Below are positions 31,529 through 41,077 of a stretch of DNA of 41,199 bases, in pieces; positions within the stretch are counted from its first letter, which is position 1, and the number at the start of each line of letters is the position of its first letter. The stretch is taken from positions 1 to 41,199 of the forward strand of contig JAILRA010000073.1 in assembly GCA_024698715.1 (NCBI GenBank). Direction: 5' to 3'. Under the pieces are notes generated by a model, which saw nothing but the letters and a program-made list of their open reading frames with translations, searched no databases and was not told where the DNA came from. Position numbers and translations under genes: made by a program. This DNA comes from Lachnospiraceae bacterium (GTDB lineage Bacteria > Bacillota > Clostridia > Lachnospirales > Lachnospiraceae).

Positions 31529-32367
31529 AAATATTGGCAGAATATTTGTCACGTTCCATGGTAAGAAATGCCCTGATAGTGGGAACGCTTATTTCACTGT
31601 GTTCATCGCTTCTTGGAACAACCATTGTTCTTAAAAGACTTTCTTTTATAGGAGACGGTCTTTCACATGTGGCTTTCGGTGCATTGTGCATTGCCATGGT
31701 AATGTCTTTATCCGACAAGATGATACTTGTGCTGCCGGTTACGATTCTGGTAGCCATGATTTTAATGGGATCAAACGAAAAAAAGATGATAAAGGGCGAT
31801 GCCGCGATAGCAATGCTGTCTGTCGGGGCATTGGCTTTGGGTTATCTTTTGCTTAATGTTTTTCCGAACAAAAGAAGTGGCAATGTGTCGGGAGATGTAT
31901 GTTCCACTTTGTTCGGTTCGACATCAATACTGACACTTTCCAAAACGGATGTAATTCTTTGCGGGATTCTTTCGTGTGTTGTTGTTTTGTTTTTTGTCGT
32001 GTTTTATCATCGGATTTATTCAATTACATTTGACGAGGGTTTTGCTTCTGCGACAGGTATAAGATGCGGATTGTACAAAATGCTTCTTTCCATAATAATT
32101 GCAGTTGTGATCGTACTCAGCATGCAGCTTGTCGGATCACTTTTGATTTCCGCATTGATTGTATTTCCTGTACTTTCTGCCGGAAGGGTGTTCAGAAGTT
32201 TCATTTCGGTAGTAACGGCTTCCGGAATAATCGGAGTTTTTTGTGCGGTTACCGGCATAGTGGCTTCGATACTGTTTTCAACACCGATAGGTGCAACGGT
32301 GGTATGCGTGAATATTCTGGTATTTGCAGTCTGCTTTCTTTTCGGAAAAGTTTTTGGAAGACATTGA
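31516..32367 (+). CDS. Metal ABC transporter permease (ABC-3/ZnuB family)
   Basis: The protein has 283 residues with about eight hydrophobic segments. The early LLGTTIVLKRLSFIGDGLSHVAFGAL is the ABC-3 signature, followed by FDEGFASATGIRCG and LLISALIVFPVLSAGRVFRSF, the coupling region. It forms the channel of the ZnuABC-type importer. The start overlaps the ATPase gene. Confidence 0.88.
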   Translation: MSVLEILAEYLSRSMVRNALIVGTLISLCSSLLGTTIVLKRLSFIGDGLSHVAFGALCIAMVMSLSDKMILVLPVTILVAMILMGSNEKKMIKGDAAIAMLSVGALALGYLLLNVFPNKRSGNVSGDVCSTLFGSTSILTLSKTDVILCGILSCVVVLFFVVFYHRIYSITFDEGFASATGIRCGLYKMLLSIIIAVVIVLSMQLVGSLLISALIVFPVLSAGRVFRSFISVVTASGIIGVFCAVTGIVASILFSTPIGATVVCVNILVFAVCFLFGKVFGRH

Positions 32368-32398
32368 TTTTGTTTTGTTTATGACTTGAAAAATATTC

Positions 32399-32427
32399 TT
32401 GCACAGCATTGAACTAAGTGCTATACT
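32399..32427 (+). promoter_or_regulatory. typA promoter
   Basis: TTGCAC (32399-32404), 17 bases, TATACT (32422-32427). It gives a leader of about 135 bases. Confidence 0.7.
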
Positions 32428-32430
32428 CAC

Positions 32431-32466
32431 AAACGGTGCTTTTTTCCGACGAAAAAAGTATCGTTA
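32431..32466 (+). promoter_or_regulatory. Hairpin at the 5' end of the typA leader
   Basis: CTTTTTTC, loop CGAC, GAAAAAAG (32439-32458), extended outward by ACGGTG against TATCGT with two G-T pairs. It begins at about the transcription start, so it would cap the mRNA and could affect stability or cold-dependent expression. Confidence 0.4.
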
Positions 32467-32570
32467 TTTATTTTGTTTAACGGATATAATATCGGGAACG
32501 TGAAATGATTTTTCGAAAAGAGAATTAATTCTTTTTGAAATGTTTTCATAATCTACGGAGGAATTTATAA

Positions 32571-34424
32571 ATGATTACGAAAAGAGAAGATATTCGTAAT
32601 GTTGCAATTATAGCGCATGTCGATCACGGCAAAACCACACTGGTCGACGGCCTTTTGAAACAGAGCGGTGTATTCAGAGAGAATCAGGAAGTTGCCGAAA
32701 GGGTAATGGATTCGAATGATATCGAAAGAGAAAGAGGAATTACGATCCTTTCGAAAAACACTGCCGTTAATTACAAAGGAGTTAAGATCAACATTATAGA
32801 TACTCCGGGCCATGCTGATTTCGGCGGTGAGGTCGAACGAGTTCTTAAAATGGTAAACGGAGTAATACTTCTTGTAGATGCGTTTGAAGGCCCCATGCCT
32901 CAGACAAAATTCGTTTTAAGAAAAGCACTTGAACTCAAACTTCCGGTAATAGTCTGTGTTAACAAGATAGACAGACCCGAAGCCAGATGTGAAGAAGTTG
33001 TGGATGAAGTTCTTGAACTGTTCCTTGATCTTGATGCGGATGATTCTCAGCTTGACTGTCCGTTCATATTTGCATCTGCAAAGGCAGGTACTGCCGTTAA
33101 GGATCTTAATGACGAAGCAGTCGACATGTCTCCGCTTTTTGAGACTATCATTGATTACATTCCCGCTCCCGAGGGTGACCCCGAAGGCGGTACACAGATC
33201 CTTATAAGTACGATCGACTATAATGAGTATGTCGGAAGGATCGGTGTCGGAAAAGTTGACAGAGGAACGGTTAAGACAAATGATGATGTAATAATAGTCA
33301 ATGCTCACGATCCCGAGAAATCCAGAAAAGTAAAAATATCGAAACTTTACGAGTTTGACGGACTCGAAAGAGTGGAAGTTAAGGAAGCAGGGATAGGTTC
33401 CATAGTGGCTATTTCCGGAATCTCGGATATTCATATCGGCGATACGCTCTGCAGCGTAGATCAGCCCGAACCCATTCCTTTTCAGAAGATCTCCGAGCCT
33501 ACGATTGCAATGCATTTTATCGTTAATGATTCTCCGCTCGCGGGAAGAGAAGGAAAATATGTAACAAGCCGTCATATAAGAGACAGGCTTTTCAAAGAAC
33601 TCAACACTGATGTATCTCTCAGAGTGGAAGAGACGGACAGTACCGATTCATTTAAGGTATCGGGAAGAGGCGAACTTCATCTTTCGGTCCTCATAGAGAA
33701 TATGAGAAGAGAGGGATACGAATTTGCTGTAAGCAAAGCAGAGGTTCTTTACAAAAAAGATGAGAACGGAAAACTTCTCGAACCGATGGAGAGAGCTTTC
33801 ATAGATGTTCCCGAAGAATTCTCAGGAAGCGTTATAGAAAAACTCAGCCAGAGAAAAGGCGAACTGGTTACGATGGGAAGCGCATCCGGCGGATATACGA
33901 GACTTGAATTCCTCATTCCTTCCAGAGGACTTATCGGATACAGAGGTGATTTCTTAACCGATACCAAAGGAAACGGAATACTCAATACTTTATTTGAAGG
34001 CTACGGTCCTTACAAGGGAGAGATCCAGTACAGAAAACAGGGCTCCCTCATTGCGTTTGAAGGCGGAGAAAGCGTTACTTACGGCCTGTTCAATGCGCAG
34101 GAAAGAGGAACGCTCTTTATAGGACCCGGCGAAACGGTATATGCCGGAATGATCATAGGACAGTGCCCCAAAGCGGAAGATATAGAACTCAATGTCTGCA
34201 AGACCAAGCATCTTACCAATACACGTTCTTCATCTGCTGACGAAGCTTTGCATCTGGTTCCGCCCAGAATCTTAAGTCTTGAACAGGCGATAGATTTTAT
34301 TGATACGGACGAACTTTTGGAAGTAACGCCGACTCATCTTCGAATGAGAAAGAAGATTCTTGATCCGACTTTGAGAAAAAGAGCGGGATTCGCCAAGAAG
34401 CAGGCGGAAGCCAACGCAAATTAA
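32571..34424 (+). CDS. typA: Translational GTPase TypA/BipA
   Basis: The protein has 617 residues, normal for the family, with RBS GGAGG. G motifs are AHVDHGKTT (G1), RGITI (G2), DTPGHADF (G3), NKIDR (G4) and SAK (G5). The C-terminal BipA-specific part includes [46 protein letters not shown] and [19 protein letters not shown]. BipA is a ribosome-associated GTPase needed for large-subunit assembly at low temperature. It is monocistronic, with its own promoter and terminator. Confidence 0.96.
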   Translation: MITKREDIRNVAIIAHVDHGKTTLVDGLLKQSGVFRENQEVAERVMDSNDIERERGITILSKNTAVNYKGVKINIIDTPGHADFGGEVERVLKMVNGVILLVDAFEGPMPQTKFVLRKALELKLPVIVCVNKIDRPEARCEEVVDEVLELFLDLDADDSQLDCPFIFASAKAGTAVKDLNDEAVDMSPLFETIIDYIPAPEGDPEGGTQILISTIDYNEYVGRIGVGKVDRGTVKTNDDVIIVNAHDPEKSRKVKISKLYEFDGLERVEVKEAGIGSIVAISGISDIHIGDTLCSVDQPEPIPFQKISEPTIAMHFIVNDSPLAGREGKYVTSRHIRDRLFKELNTDVSLRVEETDSTDSFKVSGRGELHLSVLIENMRREGYEFAVSKAEVLYKKDENGKLLEPMERAFIDVPEEFSGSVIEKLSQRKGELVTMGSASGGYTRLEFLIPSRGLIGYRGDFLTDTKGNGILNTLFEGYGPYKGEIQYRKQGSLIAFEGGESVTYGLFNAQERGTLFIGPGETVYAGMIIGQCPKAEDIELNVCKTKHLTNTRSSSADEALHLVPPRILSLEQAIDFIDTDELLEVTPTHLRMRKKILDPTLRKRAGFAKKQAEANAN

Positions 34425-34429
34425 TGATA

Positions 34430-34458
34430 AAAACCGGAATGAAACTTCCGGTTTTTTT
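34430..34458 (+). terminator. Terminator after typA
   Basis: AAACCGGAA, short loop, TTCCGGTTT and T7. Confidence 0.85.
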
Positions 34459-34527
34459 AGTATTTAAGGCCTGTTTTAAGGCAATCTTGACTTAAGGCCC
34501 CAATTGATGTCAGGAGTGGTATTTTAC

Positions 34528-34556
34528 TTGATAATTATTCGGTTTGCAAGTATACT
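34528..34556 (+). promoter_or_regulatory. Promoter of the tsa operon
   Basis: TTGATA (34528-34533), 17 bases, TATACT (34551-34556). The leader contains the palindrome TTAACGCGTTAA (34608-34619), 11 bases before the first start codon. Confidence 0.7.
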
Positions 34557-34630
34557 ATATATTGATTTATTGTGTGTAAGTCTGCGAACATTTAGGTTTA
34601 CATAATATTAACGCGTTAACGGAGAAAACA

Positions 34631-35119
34631 ATGGAAGTCAGCTTCAGTGTGCAGATGACAACTTCAAAATTATACGACTTTAATCTCCAGCATTCGTATA
34701 AAAAACCGATATCGATCATAGCAACCGCTACCGGCGTTATTTTTGCATTTCTTTTTATTCAGACGCTGAAATGGTATTACATAGCTGCGGCACTGCTTTT
34801 GATATTTTATCTTCCGATAAGTCTTTTGCGTTCATCCTTTATGAAAGTGAAAATGATAGATTTTTTCAGGGAACCCGTTTCGTATCATTTAAATGACGAA
34901 GGCATTACTGTCAGCGCTCAGGGCGAAGAGCAGACTATTCCATGGTCCGACTGTGTGAAAGCTTGCAATACAAAACAAAGTTATTTTATATATACGGGCA
35001 GGAATTCGGCGTTTATTTTTCCAAAGAAAGACATGGGAGACAAAATGTCGGATGTTCTCATTATGATCAATACCCATATGGATCCCGCAAAAGTAAAGAT
35101 CAAATTCGGAGGGCTCTGA
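34631..35119 (+). CDS. YcxB-like membrane protein
   Basis: The protein has 162 residues. Two adjacent membrane helices (about residues 28-63) lie within a soluble protein. The C-terminal half has EGITVSAQGEEQTIPWSDCVKACNTKQSYFIYTGRNSAFIFPKKD, the pattern of YcxB-like C-terminal domains. The function of this family is unknown. The stop overlaps the tsaE start (TGATG), so it is translationally coupled to the t6A genes. Confidence 0.7.
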   Translation: MEVSFSVQMTTSKLYDFNLQHSYKKPISIIATATGVIFAFLFIQTLKWYYIAAALLLIFYLPISLLRSSFMKVKMIDFFREPVSYHLNDEGITVSAQGEEQTIPWSDCVKACNTKQSYFIYTGRNSAFIFPKKDMGDKMSDVLIMINTHMDPAKVKIKFGGL

Positions 35120-35571
35120 TGGAAGGGATATTTGAGGTCTTTTCGCCTGAAGAAACAATTGAACTCGGGAAAAAATTTGCTCTCGAAGCAAACCCCGGTA
35201 CCGTAATAGCGCTTTGCGGAGATCTCGGTGTCGGTAAAACCGTATTTACAAAGGGGATCGCGTCAGGACTCGGCATAAAAGAAAACGTTTCCAGTCCGAC
35301 ATTTACCATTCTTGAATCCTATTATGACGGAAAGATGCCGCTTCATCATTTCGATGTATACAGAATAAGCGATATCGACGAAATGGAAGAGATCGGTTTT
35401 GACGACTGCGTTTTTTCGGAAGGGATCACGATCATTGAATGGGCTGAGAATATAGAAGAGATCATTCCCTCCGGATCATTTTGCGTGACTGTATCGAAGG
35501 ATCTGTCAAAGGGAACGGATTATCGGAGAATAGTCATTAAAAAAACTGAAAAAGAAGGTTATCTGAATTGA
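35119..35571 (+). CDS. tsaE: TsaE, t6A biosynthesis ATPase
   Basis: The protein has 150 residues from ATG 35119; the frame stays open upstream to 34942 but only inside the YcxB-like gene. Walker A GDLGVGKT (residues 34-41), SSPTFTILESY, the PLHHFDVYRI segment and IIEWAENIEEIIP are family hallmarks. TsaE works with TsaB and TsaD in making N6-threonylcarbamoyl-adenosine at position 37 of ANN-decoding tRNAs. Its stop overlaps the tsaB start. Confidence 0.94.
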   Translation: MEGIFEVFSPEETIELGKKFALEANPGTVIALCGDLGVGKTVFTKGIASGLGIKENVSSPTFTILESYYDGKMPLHHFDVYRISDIDEMEEIGFDDCVFSEGITIIEWAENIEEIIPSGSFCVTVSKDLSKGTDYRRIVIKKTEKEGYLN

Positions 35572-36275
35572 AAATACTTGCACTTGATTCTTCGGGGCTT
35601 GTTGCATCAACGGCATATCTTGAAGACGGAAAGATAAAAGGATTAATTAATATAAATTATCAAAAAACACATTCGCAGACTCTTTTGCCCATGCTTGACG
35701 AACTGGTTAAAACTCTCGGAGTCGAATTAAAGGATATCGACTTTCTGGCATGTGCGAACGGACCCGGATCGTTCACAGGATTAAGGATCGGAGTTGCGAC
35801 GGTAAAGGGACTGGCTGAGAGCCTTGATAAAAAAGTGGTCAATGTTTCGACGCTGGAAGCTCTTTCGCTTAACTGGCCGGGAGTGGACGGAATTGCATGT
35901 CCGATAATGGATGCAAGAAGATCACAGGTATATGCGGCGGGATATGTTTTTGAAAAAGACGGATTAAGACCACGCGAGATAATAGCCCCCGTTAACTGTA
36001 TGATATCCGAACTGTTTGAAAAACTCGAAGCTCTGGGTAAAAAAGTTTATTTTACGGGTGACGGCGTGCCGGTATACGAAGATGCGATAAAGAACAATCT
36101 TAAGGTTCCGTATGCTTTATCCGGTGCGGTCAATACTTATCAGAATGCCGGAAATGTCGCGTTCCTTGCCGAGTTTTATGCAGGGGAAAACAAGGCGGTT
36201 GATGCGTCAGAGGTCACACCCGTATATCTCAGAAAACCTCAGGCTGAAAGAGAACGGGAAGCGTTGGAAAAATAG
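35568..36275 (+). CDS. tsaB: TsaB, t6A biosynthesis protein
   Basis: The protein has 235 residues from TTG 35568, overlapping the tsaE stop by 4 bases. The ASKHA fold opens with ILALDSSGLVASTAYL, then THSQTLLPMLDELV, FLACANGPGSFTGLRIGVATVKGLA and the LSLNWPG-x-x-G-x-x-C-P-I-M-DARRSQVYA segment. TsaB is the non-catalytic partner of TsaD. Confidence 0.93.
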   Translation: MKILALDSSGLVASTAYLEDGKIKGLININYQKTHSQTLLPMLDELVKTLGVELKDIDFLACANGPGSFTGLRIGVATVKGLAESLDKKVVNVSTLEALSLNWPGVDGIACPIMDARRSQVYAAGYVFEKDGLRPREIIAPVNCMISELFEKLEALGKKVYFTGDGVPVYEDAIKNNLKVPYALSGAVNTYQNAGNVAFLAEFYAGENKAVDASEVTPVYLRKPQAEREREALEK

Positions 36276-36277
36276 TT

Positions 36278-36718
36278 ATGTTTGTTATTAGCCCGATGAA
36301 TGATGAAAACGTCGAAGGAGTAGCTGTACTTGAAAAGGAAAACTTCAGCGACGGATGGAGTCTGAATTCTCTGAAAGAAGAACTGAATAATCCAAATGCC
36401 GTATATTTTGTGATGAAGGATGAAAACAGCTCGGAAGTGGTAGCTGCGGCAGGCATGATAGTCAGTTTTGATATTGCCGATATAATGAATGTCTCTGTAA
36501 AAAAAGAATACAGAAGAAATGCACTCGGGAGCAGACTTATAGAAAGACTGCTCGAAGATGGCAGAAAGATCGGCGTTAAGGAATTTGTTCTCGAAGTCAG
36601 GGAAAATAACGAGGCGGCACGAAAACTCTATGAAAAAGAGGGATTTGTTTTTGAAGGCATAAGACCGGATTTTTACAGTAATCCCAAAGAAAATGCCGCT
36701 TTGTACAGATATAAATGA
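36278..36718 (+). CDS. rimI: RimI, ribosomal-protein-alanine N-acetyltransferase (GNAT)
   Basis: The protein has 146 residues. The GNAT core is ADIMNVSVKKEYRRNALGSRLIERLL (acetyl-CoA motif R-x-x-A/G-x-G, here RRNALG), then EFVLEVRENNEAARKLYEKEGFVFEGIRPDFYSNP. Gene order tsaE-tsaB-rimI is conserved in Firmicutes and supports the assignment. It lies 2 bases after tsaB. Confidence 0.88.
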   Translation: MFVISPMNDENVEGVAVLEKENFSDGWSLNSLKEELNNPNAVYFVMKDENSSEVVAAAGMIVSFDIADIMNVSVKKEYRRNALGSRLIERLLEDGRKIGVKEFVLEVRENNEAARKLYEKEGFVFEGIRPDFYSNPKENAALYRYK

Positions 36719-36809
36719 AAGCATCCGGATTTTTGGAGCTTTATCGGAAATACAAAATGAGTTTCCGATAAAAAAATTAAGTTTGGGCGGAGAGCCCGCA
36801 AGGAGCAGA

Positions 36810-37721
36810 ATGTTCGAAGTATGTCTTTTGGGAACCGGAGGAATGATGCCGCTTCCCTACAGATGGCTTACATCTTTACTGGTCAGATACAACGGATCGA
36901 ATATATTGATAGACTGCGGAGAAGGCACGCAGGTGGCATTAAGGGAAAAAGGGTGGAGTCCCAAACCGATCGATCTTATATTATTTACGCATTTTCATGC
37001 GGATCATATTTCGGGACTGCCCGGTCTTTTCTTGACACTCGGAAATTCCGAGAGAAATGAGCCGGTAACTCTGGTAGGACCGAAAGGATTAAAAAGAGTG
37101 GTGGAATCTCTTTTGATCATAGCACCTCAGCTTCCGTTCGAGCTTAATTACATCGAACTGGAAGGCGATTCGCAGACGATTGATTTTAAGGATTTTCATA
37201 TAGATGCATTTAAGGTGAATCATAACGTGTTATGTTACGGATACAGCATTTCCATAGACAGAGCCGGAAGATTTGATGCCTTGAAGGCAAAGAAACTCGA
37301 TATCCCGCTTCAGTACTGGTCAAAACTTCAAAAAGGGGAGATCGTAAAAAGCGAAGATGCCGAATATACACCGGATATGGTAATGGGACCTCCCAGGAAA
37401 GGCATCAAGATCACGTATACCACGGATACAAGACCGTGCAAAAACATTGCCGAATTTGCAAAAGAATCCAATCTTTTCATTTGCGAAGGTATGTACGGCG
37501 ATACGCAGATGCTTGAAAAAGCCAAGGAACATAAACATATGACTTTTGAAGAGGCTGCGACTCTTGCGAAAGAAGCGAATGTTCAGGAAATGTGGCTGAC
37601 TCATTACAGTCCTTCACTTTTTAAACCCAAGGATTATCTTGAAAACGCCAGAAACATTTTCCCGGCGACCATTGCCGCAAAGGACGGAATGAGCGCGGAT
37701 CTCAGATATGAAGATCTTTAA
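36810..37721 (+). CDS. rnz: Ribonuclease Z-type MBL-fold enzyme
   Basis: The protein has 303 residues from ATG 36810 (AAGGAG just upstream); a longer frame to 36693 would overlap rimI and lacks homologous sequence. Metallo-beta-lactamase features are LLGTGGMMPLPYRWLTSLLV, LIDCGEGTQVALRE, the zinc motif FTHFHADHISGLPG (H-x-H-x-D-H), VNHNVLCYGY, TYTTDTRPC and the C-terminal LTHYSPSL. RNase Z trims tRNA 3' ends, which suits a locus with t6A and tRNA genes. A related MBL nuclease function is the alternative. Confidence 0.85.
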   Translation: MFEVCLLGTGGMMPLPYRWLTSLLVRYNGSNILIDCGEGTQVALREKGWSPKPIDLILFTHFHADHISGLPGLFLTLGNSERNEPVTLVGPKGLKRVVESLLIIAPQLPFELNYIELEGDSQTIDFKDFHIDAFKVNHNVLCYGYSISIDRAGRFDALKAKKLDIPLQYWSKLQKGEIVKSEDAEYTPDMVMGPPRKGIKITYTTDTRPCKNIAEFAKESNLFICEGMYGDTQMLEKAKEHKHMTFEEAATLAKEANVQEMWLTHYSPSLFKPKDYLENARNIFPATIAAKDGMSADLRYEDL

Positions 37722-37764
37722 TGATAACAATATGTAGTTTGTCAGATCGAGAAAGAACAGACCG

Positions 37765-38376
37765 ATGAAGAAAAAAACAACAATAATCGGAATAATCGGT
37801 ATTGTAGCGATAGCTGTTGCAGTTATTGTTGTTTTTTGGATGCAAAGCAAAAAAGCGGCGAGTCCTGCCGAACCCGAAGTGGAAGTATCGCCGGTTATGG
37901 ATATCCTTTTACGTGATATAGACAAATCTTATCCTCCGACACCAAAAGAAGTGCTGAAGTATTACAGCGAGATAACCTGCTGCTTTTATAATGAGGATAT
38001 GACTCAGGAAAATCTTGAAAAACTGGCTGAAAGATCATATGTGATGTACGATGACGAATTAAAGGAAAATATGCCTTTTGACAAGTATATAGAGGATCTT
38101 CAGCAGGAAGTTCTGTCTTTCCAGTCTCAAAAGATCGTTGTGTCCGGATATTCGGTTTCGGCTGCGGCTGACGTTCAGAGATTTTACGAAGACGGATTTG
38201 AATGGGCGAGACTCTATGCAACATACAGACTCAGACAGGGAACCGATTATATGTATACCAATGAAGTTTTCATTATGAGAAAAGATGATGACGGCCACTG
38301 GAAGATATACGGATTCGAACTTGCCGAGGAAGAAGATATGGGCGAAATGGACGAGGAAACCGCCAAAAACGATTAA
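37765..38376 (+). CDS. Membrane-anchored extracytoplasmic protein, unknown
   Basis: The protein has 203 residues. An N-terminal uncleaved anchor (about residues 6-27, no lipobox) is followed by a soluble domain with [43 protein letters not shown] and a C-terminal NTF2-like ending, [21 protein letters not shown] highly acidic tail closes the protein. It resembles Lachnospiraceae proteins of unknown function (possibly DUF6715). It lies between rnz and tsaD. Confidence 0.6.
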   Translation: MKKKTTIIGIIGIVAIAVAVIVVFWMQSKKAASPAEPEVEVSPVMDILLRDIDKSYPPTPKEVLKYYSEITCCFYNEDMTQENLEKLAERSYVMYDDELKENMPFDKYIEDLQQEVLSFQSQKIVVSGYSVSAAADVQRFYEDGFEWARLYATYRLRQGTDYMYTNEVFIMRKDDDGHWKIYGFELAEEEDMGEMDEETAKND

Positions 38377-38405
38377 TACGAAATAACGAAAAGAGAATTA
38401 TTAAG

Positions 38406-39434
38406 ATGTCTGAAAATATAAATATTCTTGCAATAGAATCTTCCTGTGATGAAACCGCAGCTGCGGTAGTAAGAAACGGAAGGGAAGTTCTTTCAAATGT
38501 CATTTATTCCCAGATAGACCTTCATACCCTTTACGGAGGGGTTGTTCCCGAGATAGCTTCACGAAAACATATCGATAAGATAAATCAGGTTGTGCAAAAA
38601 GCAATCGATGATTCGGGATTGAAACTCGAAGAAATGAATGCCGTTGCGGTAACATACGGACCGGGGCTTGTGGGACCTTTACTTGTGGGCGTGTCTTTTG
38701 CGAAAGCACTTGCTTACGGAGCTGATCTGCCCATTGTGGGTGTTCATCATATAGAGGGTCATATTTGTGCCAACTATATCGCAAATCCCGAATTGGAACC
38801 TCCATTTATGTGCCTTGTGGTTTCGGGCGGACACACTCATCTGGTGAAAGTGACCGATTACGGAAAATATGAGATAATCGGCAAAACGGAAGATGATGCA
38901 GCAGGCGAAGCTTTTGATAAAGTGGCCCGTTCCATAGGACTCGGCTATCCGGGCGGTCCTAAAATAGATAAAGTTTCAAAAGAAGGAAATCCCGAAGCAA
39001 TCAAGTTCCCGAGGGCAAAAGTCGGAGGAAGCGAATACGATTTCAGTTTTTCGGGACTTAAATCCTCGGTTTTGAATTATCTTAATACCGCTTCGATGAA
39101 TAACGAGACTATAGTTACAGAAGATGTTGCTGCTTCGTTCCAGCAGGCCGTGATCGATGTTCTGGTCGGTCATTCAATGGACGCAGTAGAAAAATACGGA
39201 TTCAGTAAATTCGCCATTGCGGGTGGTGTAGCTTCAAACAGCGGGCTGAGAAAAGCGTTTGAAGATGAATGTGCGAAGCGTAATGTGCAGTTTTTCCTTC
39301 CTCCGCCGATCCTTTGTACGGATAATGCCGCAATGATAGGAGCTGCGGCATTCTACGAATATAAAAACGGAGTCCGCCATGGACTGGATCTGAACGCGAT
39401 ACCCAATCTTAAACTGGGTGAAAAATATCAATAA
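38406..39434 (+). CDS. tsaD: TsaD, tRNA N6-threonylcarbamoyltransferase
   Basis: The protein has 342 residues. Motifs are [16 protein letters not shown], the [12 protein letters not shown] segment, [23 protein letters not shown], the metal-binding [12 protein letters not shown] (H-x-x-x-H), VVSGGHTHL and [13 protein letters not shown]. This is the catalytic subunit of t6A synthesis. It acts with TsaB and TsaE encoded 3-4 kb upstream in the same direction. Confidence 0.96.
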   Translation: MSENINILAIESSCDETAAAVVRNGREVLSNVIYSQIDLHTLYGGVVPEIASRKHIDKINQVVQKAIDDSGLKLEEMNAVAVTYGPGLVGPLLVGVSFAKALAYGADLPIVGVHHIEGHICANYIANPELEPPFMCLVVSGGHTHLVKVTDYGKYEIIGKTEDDAAGEAFDKVARSIGLGYPGGPKIDKVSKEGNPEAIKFPRAKVGGSEYDFSFSGLKSSVLNYLNTASMNNETIVTEDVAASFQQAVIDVLVGHSMDAVEKYGFSKFAIAGGVASNSGLRKAFEDECAKRNVQFFLPPPILCTDNAAMIGAAAFYEYKNGVRHGLDLNAIPNLKLGEKYQ

Positions 39435-39453
39435 TATATGAAAGCGTATACGT

Positions 39454-40128
39454 ATGAGCAGATTTTATGCCGTAATCCTTTCGGCAGGAGTGGGAAAGCG
39501 TATGAACTCCGACGTGCCGAAACAGTATTTAATGTTAAAAGACAAACCGGTTCTGGCACACTCGCTTCTTGCTTTTGAAAGATCAAAAGTAGACAGCATT
39601 GTTATCGTATGCGGAAGCGGCGATGAAGAATATATAAGAAAAGAATTCGTGGAAAAATATTCGCTCAGTAAAGTCGAGGCCGTTGTCGAGGGCGGAAAAG
39701 AAAGATACAATTCGGTATTTAACGGACTGAAAGCATGCGAAGGTGCTGATTATGTACTCATTCATGACGGAGCCAGACCGTATGTTTCAGATGAGATCAT
39801 TCAAAGAAATATGGATGAGGTGCAAAAATACGATGCAGTCGTAACAGCGGTTAAGGCAACCGATACGGTGAAGATCGCCGATGAAGACGGATTCGTTAAG
39901 GAAACGCCTGACAGGAGCAGGGTGTATTTCATTCAGACACCGCAGACTTTCAGATATGAACTGGCTTTTGATGCATATGCGAAATACATAGACAGTCTGG
40001 AAAAAAACAATGTGCATGCCACGGATGATGCACAGGTGATAGAGATGTTTTCGGATACAAAAGTGAAACTTGTTGATGGTGAGTCTGTCAATACGAAAAT
40101 AACTAATCCGGAAGATCTTAAAAGATAA
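39454..40128 (+). CDS. ispD: IspD, 2-C-methyl-D-erythritol 4-phosphate cytidylyltransferase
   Basis: The protein has 224 residues. The nucleotide-binding start is ILSAGVGKRMNSDVPKQYLML, followed by HDGARPYVSDE, ATDTVKIADEDGFVKETPDRSRVYFIQTPQTF and HATDDAQVIE. It is the third step of the non-mevalonate isoprenoid pathway. It lies 19 bases after tsaD. Confidence 0.93.
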   Translation: MSRFYAVILSAGVGKRMNSDVPKQYLMLKDKPVLAHSLLAFERSKVDSIVIVCGSGDEEYIRKEFVEKYSLSKVEAVVEGGKERYNSVFNGLKACEGADYVLIHDGARPYVSDEIIQRNMDEVQKYDAVVTAVKATDTVKIADEDGFVKETPDRSRVYFIQTPQTFRYELAFDAYAKYIDSLEKNNVHATDDAQVIEMFSDTKVKLVDGESVNTKITNPEDLKR

Positions 40129-40155
40129 AAGACAAACAGGAGAGTGAAGACTGAT

Positions 40156-40686
40156 ATGAGCAAAGTAATTAAAGTGACTGCTATTCTGTCGATCGTTTTC
40201 GAAGTGCTGTATGTTTTGATCGGAAAGATCATTTTGCCGATCGCAGGCCTGTTGTTCAACAGTTATTACAGATATCAGATAGAAGAAACGGTTAAAGGTG
40301 CAGCGATATATTACGGATTAACTCTGTTCGGGGCGATATTCTTTATAATAATGTTATTATATGCGATCGTGATGATAGCGGCATCAAAAAGCCGGAGCGA
40401 AAATATCGCACCGGAAATATCGGGGTTTATAGTGACGGGCGCCCTGATGCCGATCGTTTCGGTTTTTGGAAGAACTGCAATCAATACGGTTGTGTTCAGA
40501 ATTGTTCAGGCTGTAAGCTCGGTGGAAGCTTTTACCATAATGAATCAGTACGGAAGTTTTTTAAGTGTGATCCATACGATCGCTTTATGTTTGCTTTTTA
40601 TCTCTTTAAGTTTTTCGATATGCAGAAAAAAATATGCTTCCAATGAGGAATTTTACGAAGAAGCAAATAAAGAAGATAATGAATAA
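40156..40686 (+). CDS. Small membrane protein of unknown function
   Basis: The protein has 176 residues from ATG 40156; a GTG at 40144 is too close to the AGGAG. About four hydrophobic segments are seen: residues 7-30, 52-80, 92-118 and 134-155. There is a short acidic C-terminal tail. No family is recognised. It is the last gene of the operon before the tRNA-Ser pair. Confidence 0.6.
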   Translation: MSKVIKVTAILSIVFEVLYVLIGKIILPIAGLLFNSYYRYQIEETVKGAAIYYGLTLFGAIFFIIMLLYAIVMIAASKSRSENIAPEISGFIVTGALMPIVSVFGRTAINTVVFRIVQAVSSVEAFTIMNQYGSFLSVIHTIALCLLFISLSFSICRKKYASNEEFYEEANKEDNE

Positions 40687-40696
40687 TGATTTGGTG

Positions 40697-40725
40697 TTGA
40701 CATCAAAGTATAAATTTGATAAACT
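40697..40725 (+). promoter_or_regulatory. tRNA promoter
   Basis: TTGACA (40697-40702), 17 bases, TAAACT (40720-40725), about 28 bases before the first tRNA-Ser. Confidence 0.65.
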
Positions 40726-40753
40726 AACTTTTGCGTTTGAGATAATGCAATTC

Positions 40754-40839
40754 GGAGAGGTATCGAAGTGGTCATAACGAGGCGGTCTTGAAAACCGTTT
40801 GTCCGAAAGGGCGCATGGGTTCGAATCCCATCCTCTCCG
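40754..40839 (+). tRNA. tRNA-Ser (anticodon TGA)
   Basis: The acceptor arms GGAGAGG and CCTCTCC with discriminator G enclose a class II tRNA with a long variable arm. The anticodon loop CTTGAAA gives TGA, which reads UCA. The T-arm GGTTCGAATCC is canonical. CCA is not encoded. Confidence 0.93.
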
Positions 40840-40906
40840 CTTTTTAATGCAATCATTCATTTTTATAAACGGAAAAAACATATTGTTTGTATTGATTTAG
40901 CTGTCT

Positions 40907-40995
40907 GGAGAAGTACCCAAGAGGCTGAAGGGACACCCCTGGAAAGGGTGCAGGTCGTTAATAGCGGCGCGAGGGTTCAAATCCCTCCTTCTCCG
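40907..40995 (+). tRNA. tRNA-Ser (anticodon GGA)
   Basis: The acceptor arms GGAGAAG and CTTCTCC with discriminator G, the anticodon loop CTGGAAA (GGA, reading UCC/UCU), a long variable arm and the T-arm GGTTCAAATCC are all present. CCA is not encoded. It follows the first tRNA-Ser by 67 bases and is probably co-transcribed. Confidence 0.93.
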
Positions 40996-41007
40996 TTTAA
41001 GATGAAT

Positions 41008-41029
41008 ACCACCAAAGAGGTGGTTTTTT
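41008..41029 (+). terminator. Terminator after the tRNA pair
   Basis: ACCACC, loop AAAGA, GGTGGT and a T run. Confidence 0.8.
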
Positions 41030-41077
41030 CTTTGGAAAAATCTTTAAAAAAATATAATAAATTTTAAAGAAAAGTTA

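Noticed and set aside
30725-31552. 275-residue minus-strand frame
   Set aside because: It is antisense to the metal transporter ATPase with clear motifs on the plus strand; rich in Phe/Ser/Cys as expected of a shadow.
32916-33575. 219-residue minus-strand frame
   Set aside because: It is antisense to typA, with no independent evidence.
36693-36809. N-terminal extension of the RNase Z frame
   Set aside because: It overlaps the end of rimI; ATG 36810 has AAGGAG and begins the conserved FEVCLLGTGG.
40653-40856. Minus-strand frame with GEDGIRTHAPF-like protein
   Set aside because: It is the antisense of the tRNA-Ser gene; this peptide is a well-known false annotation across genomes.
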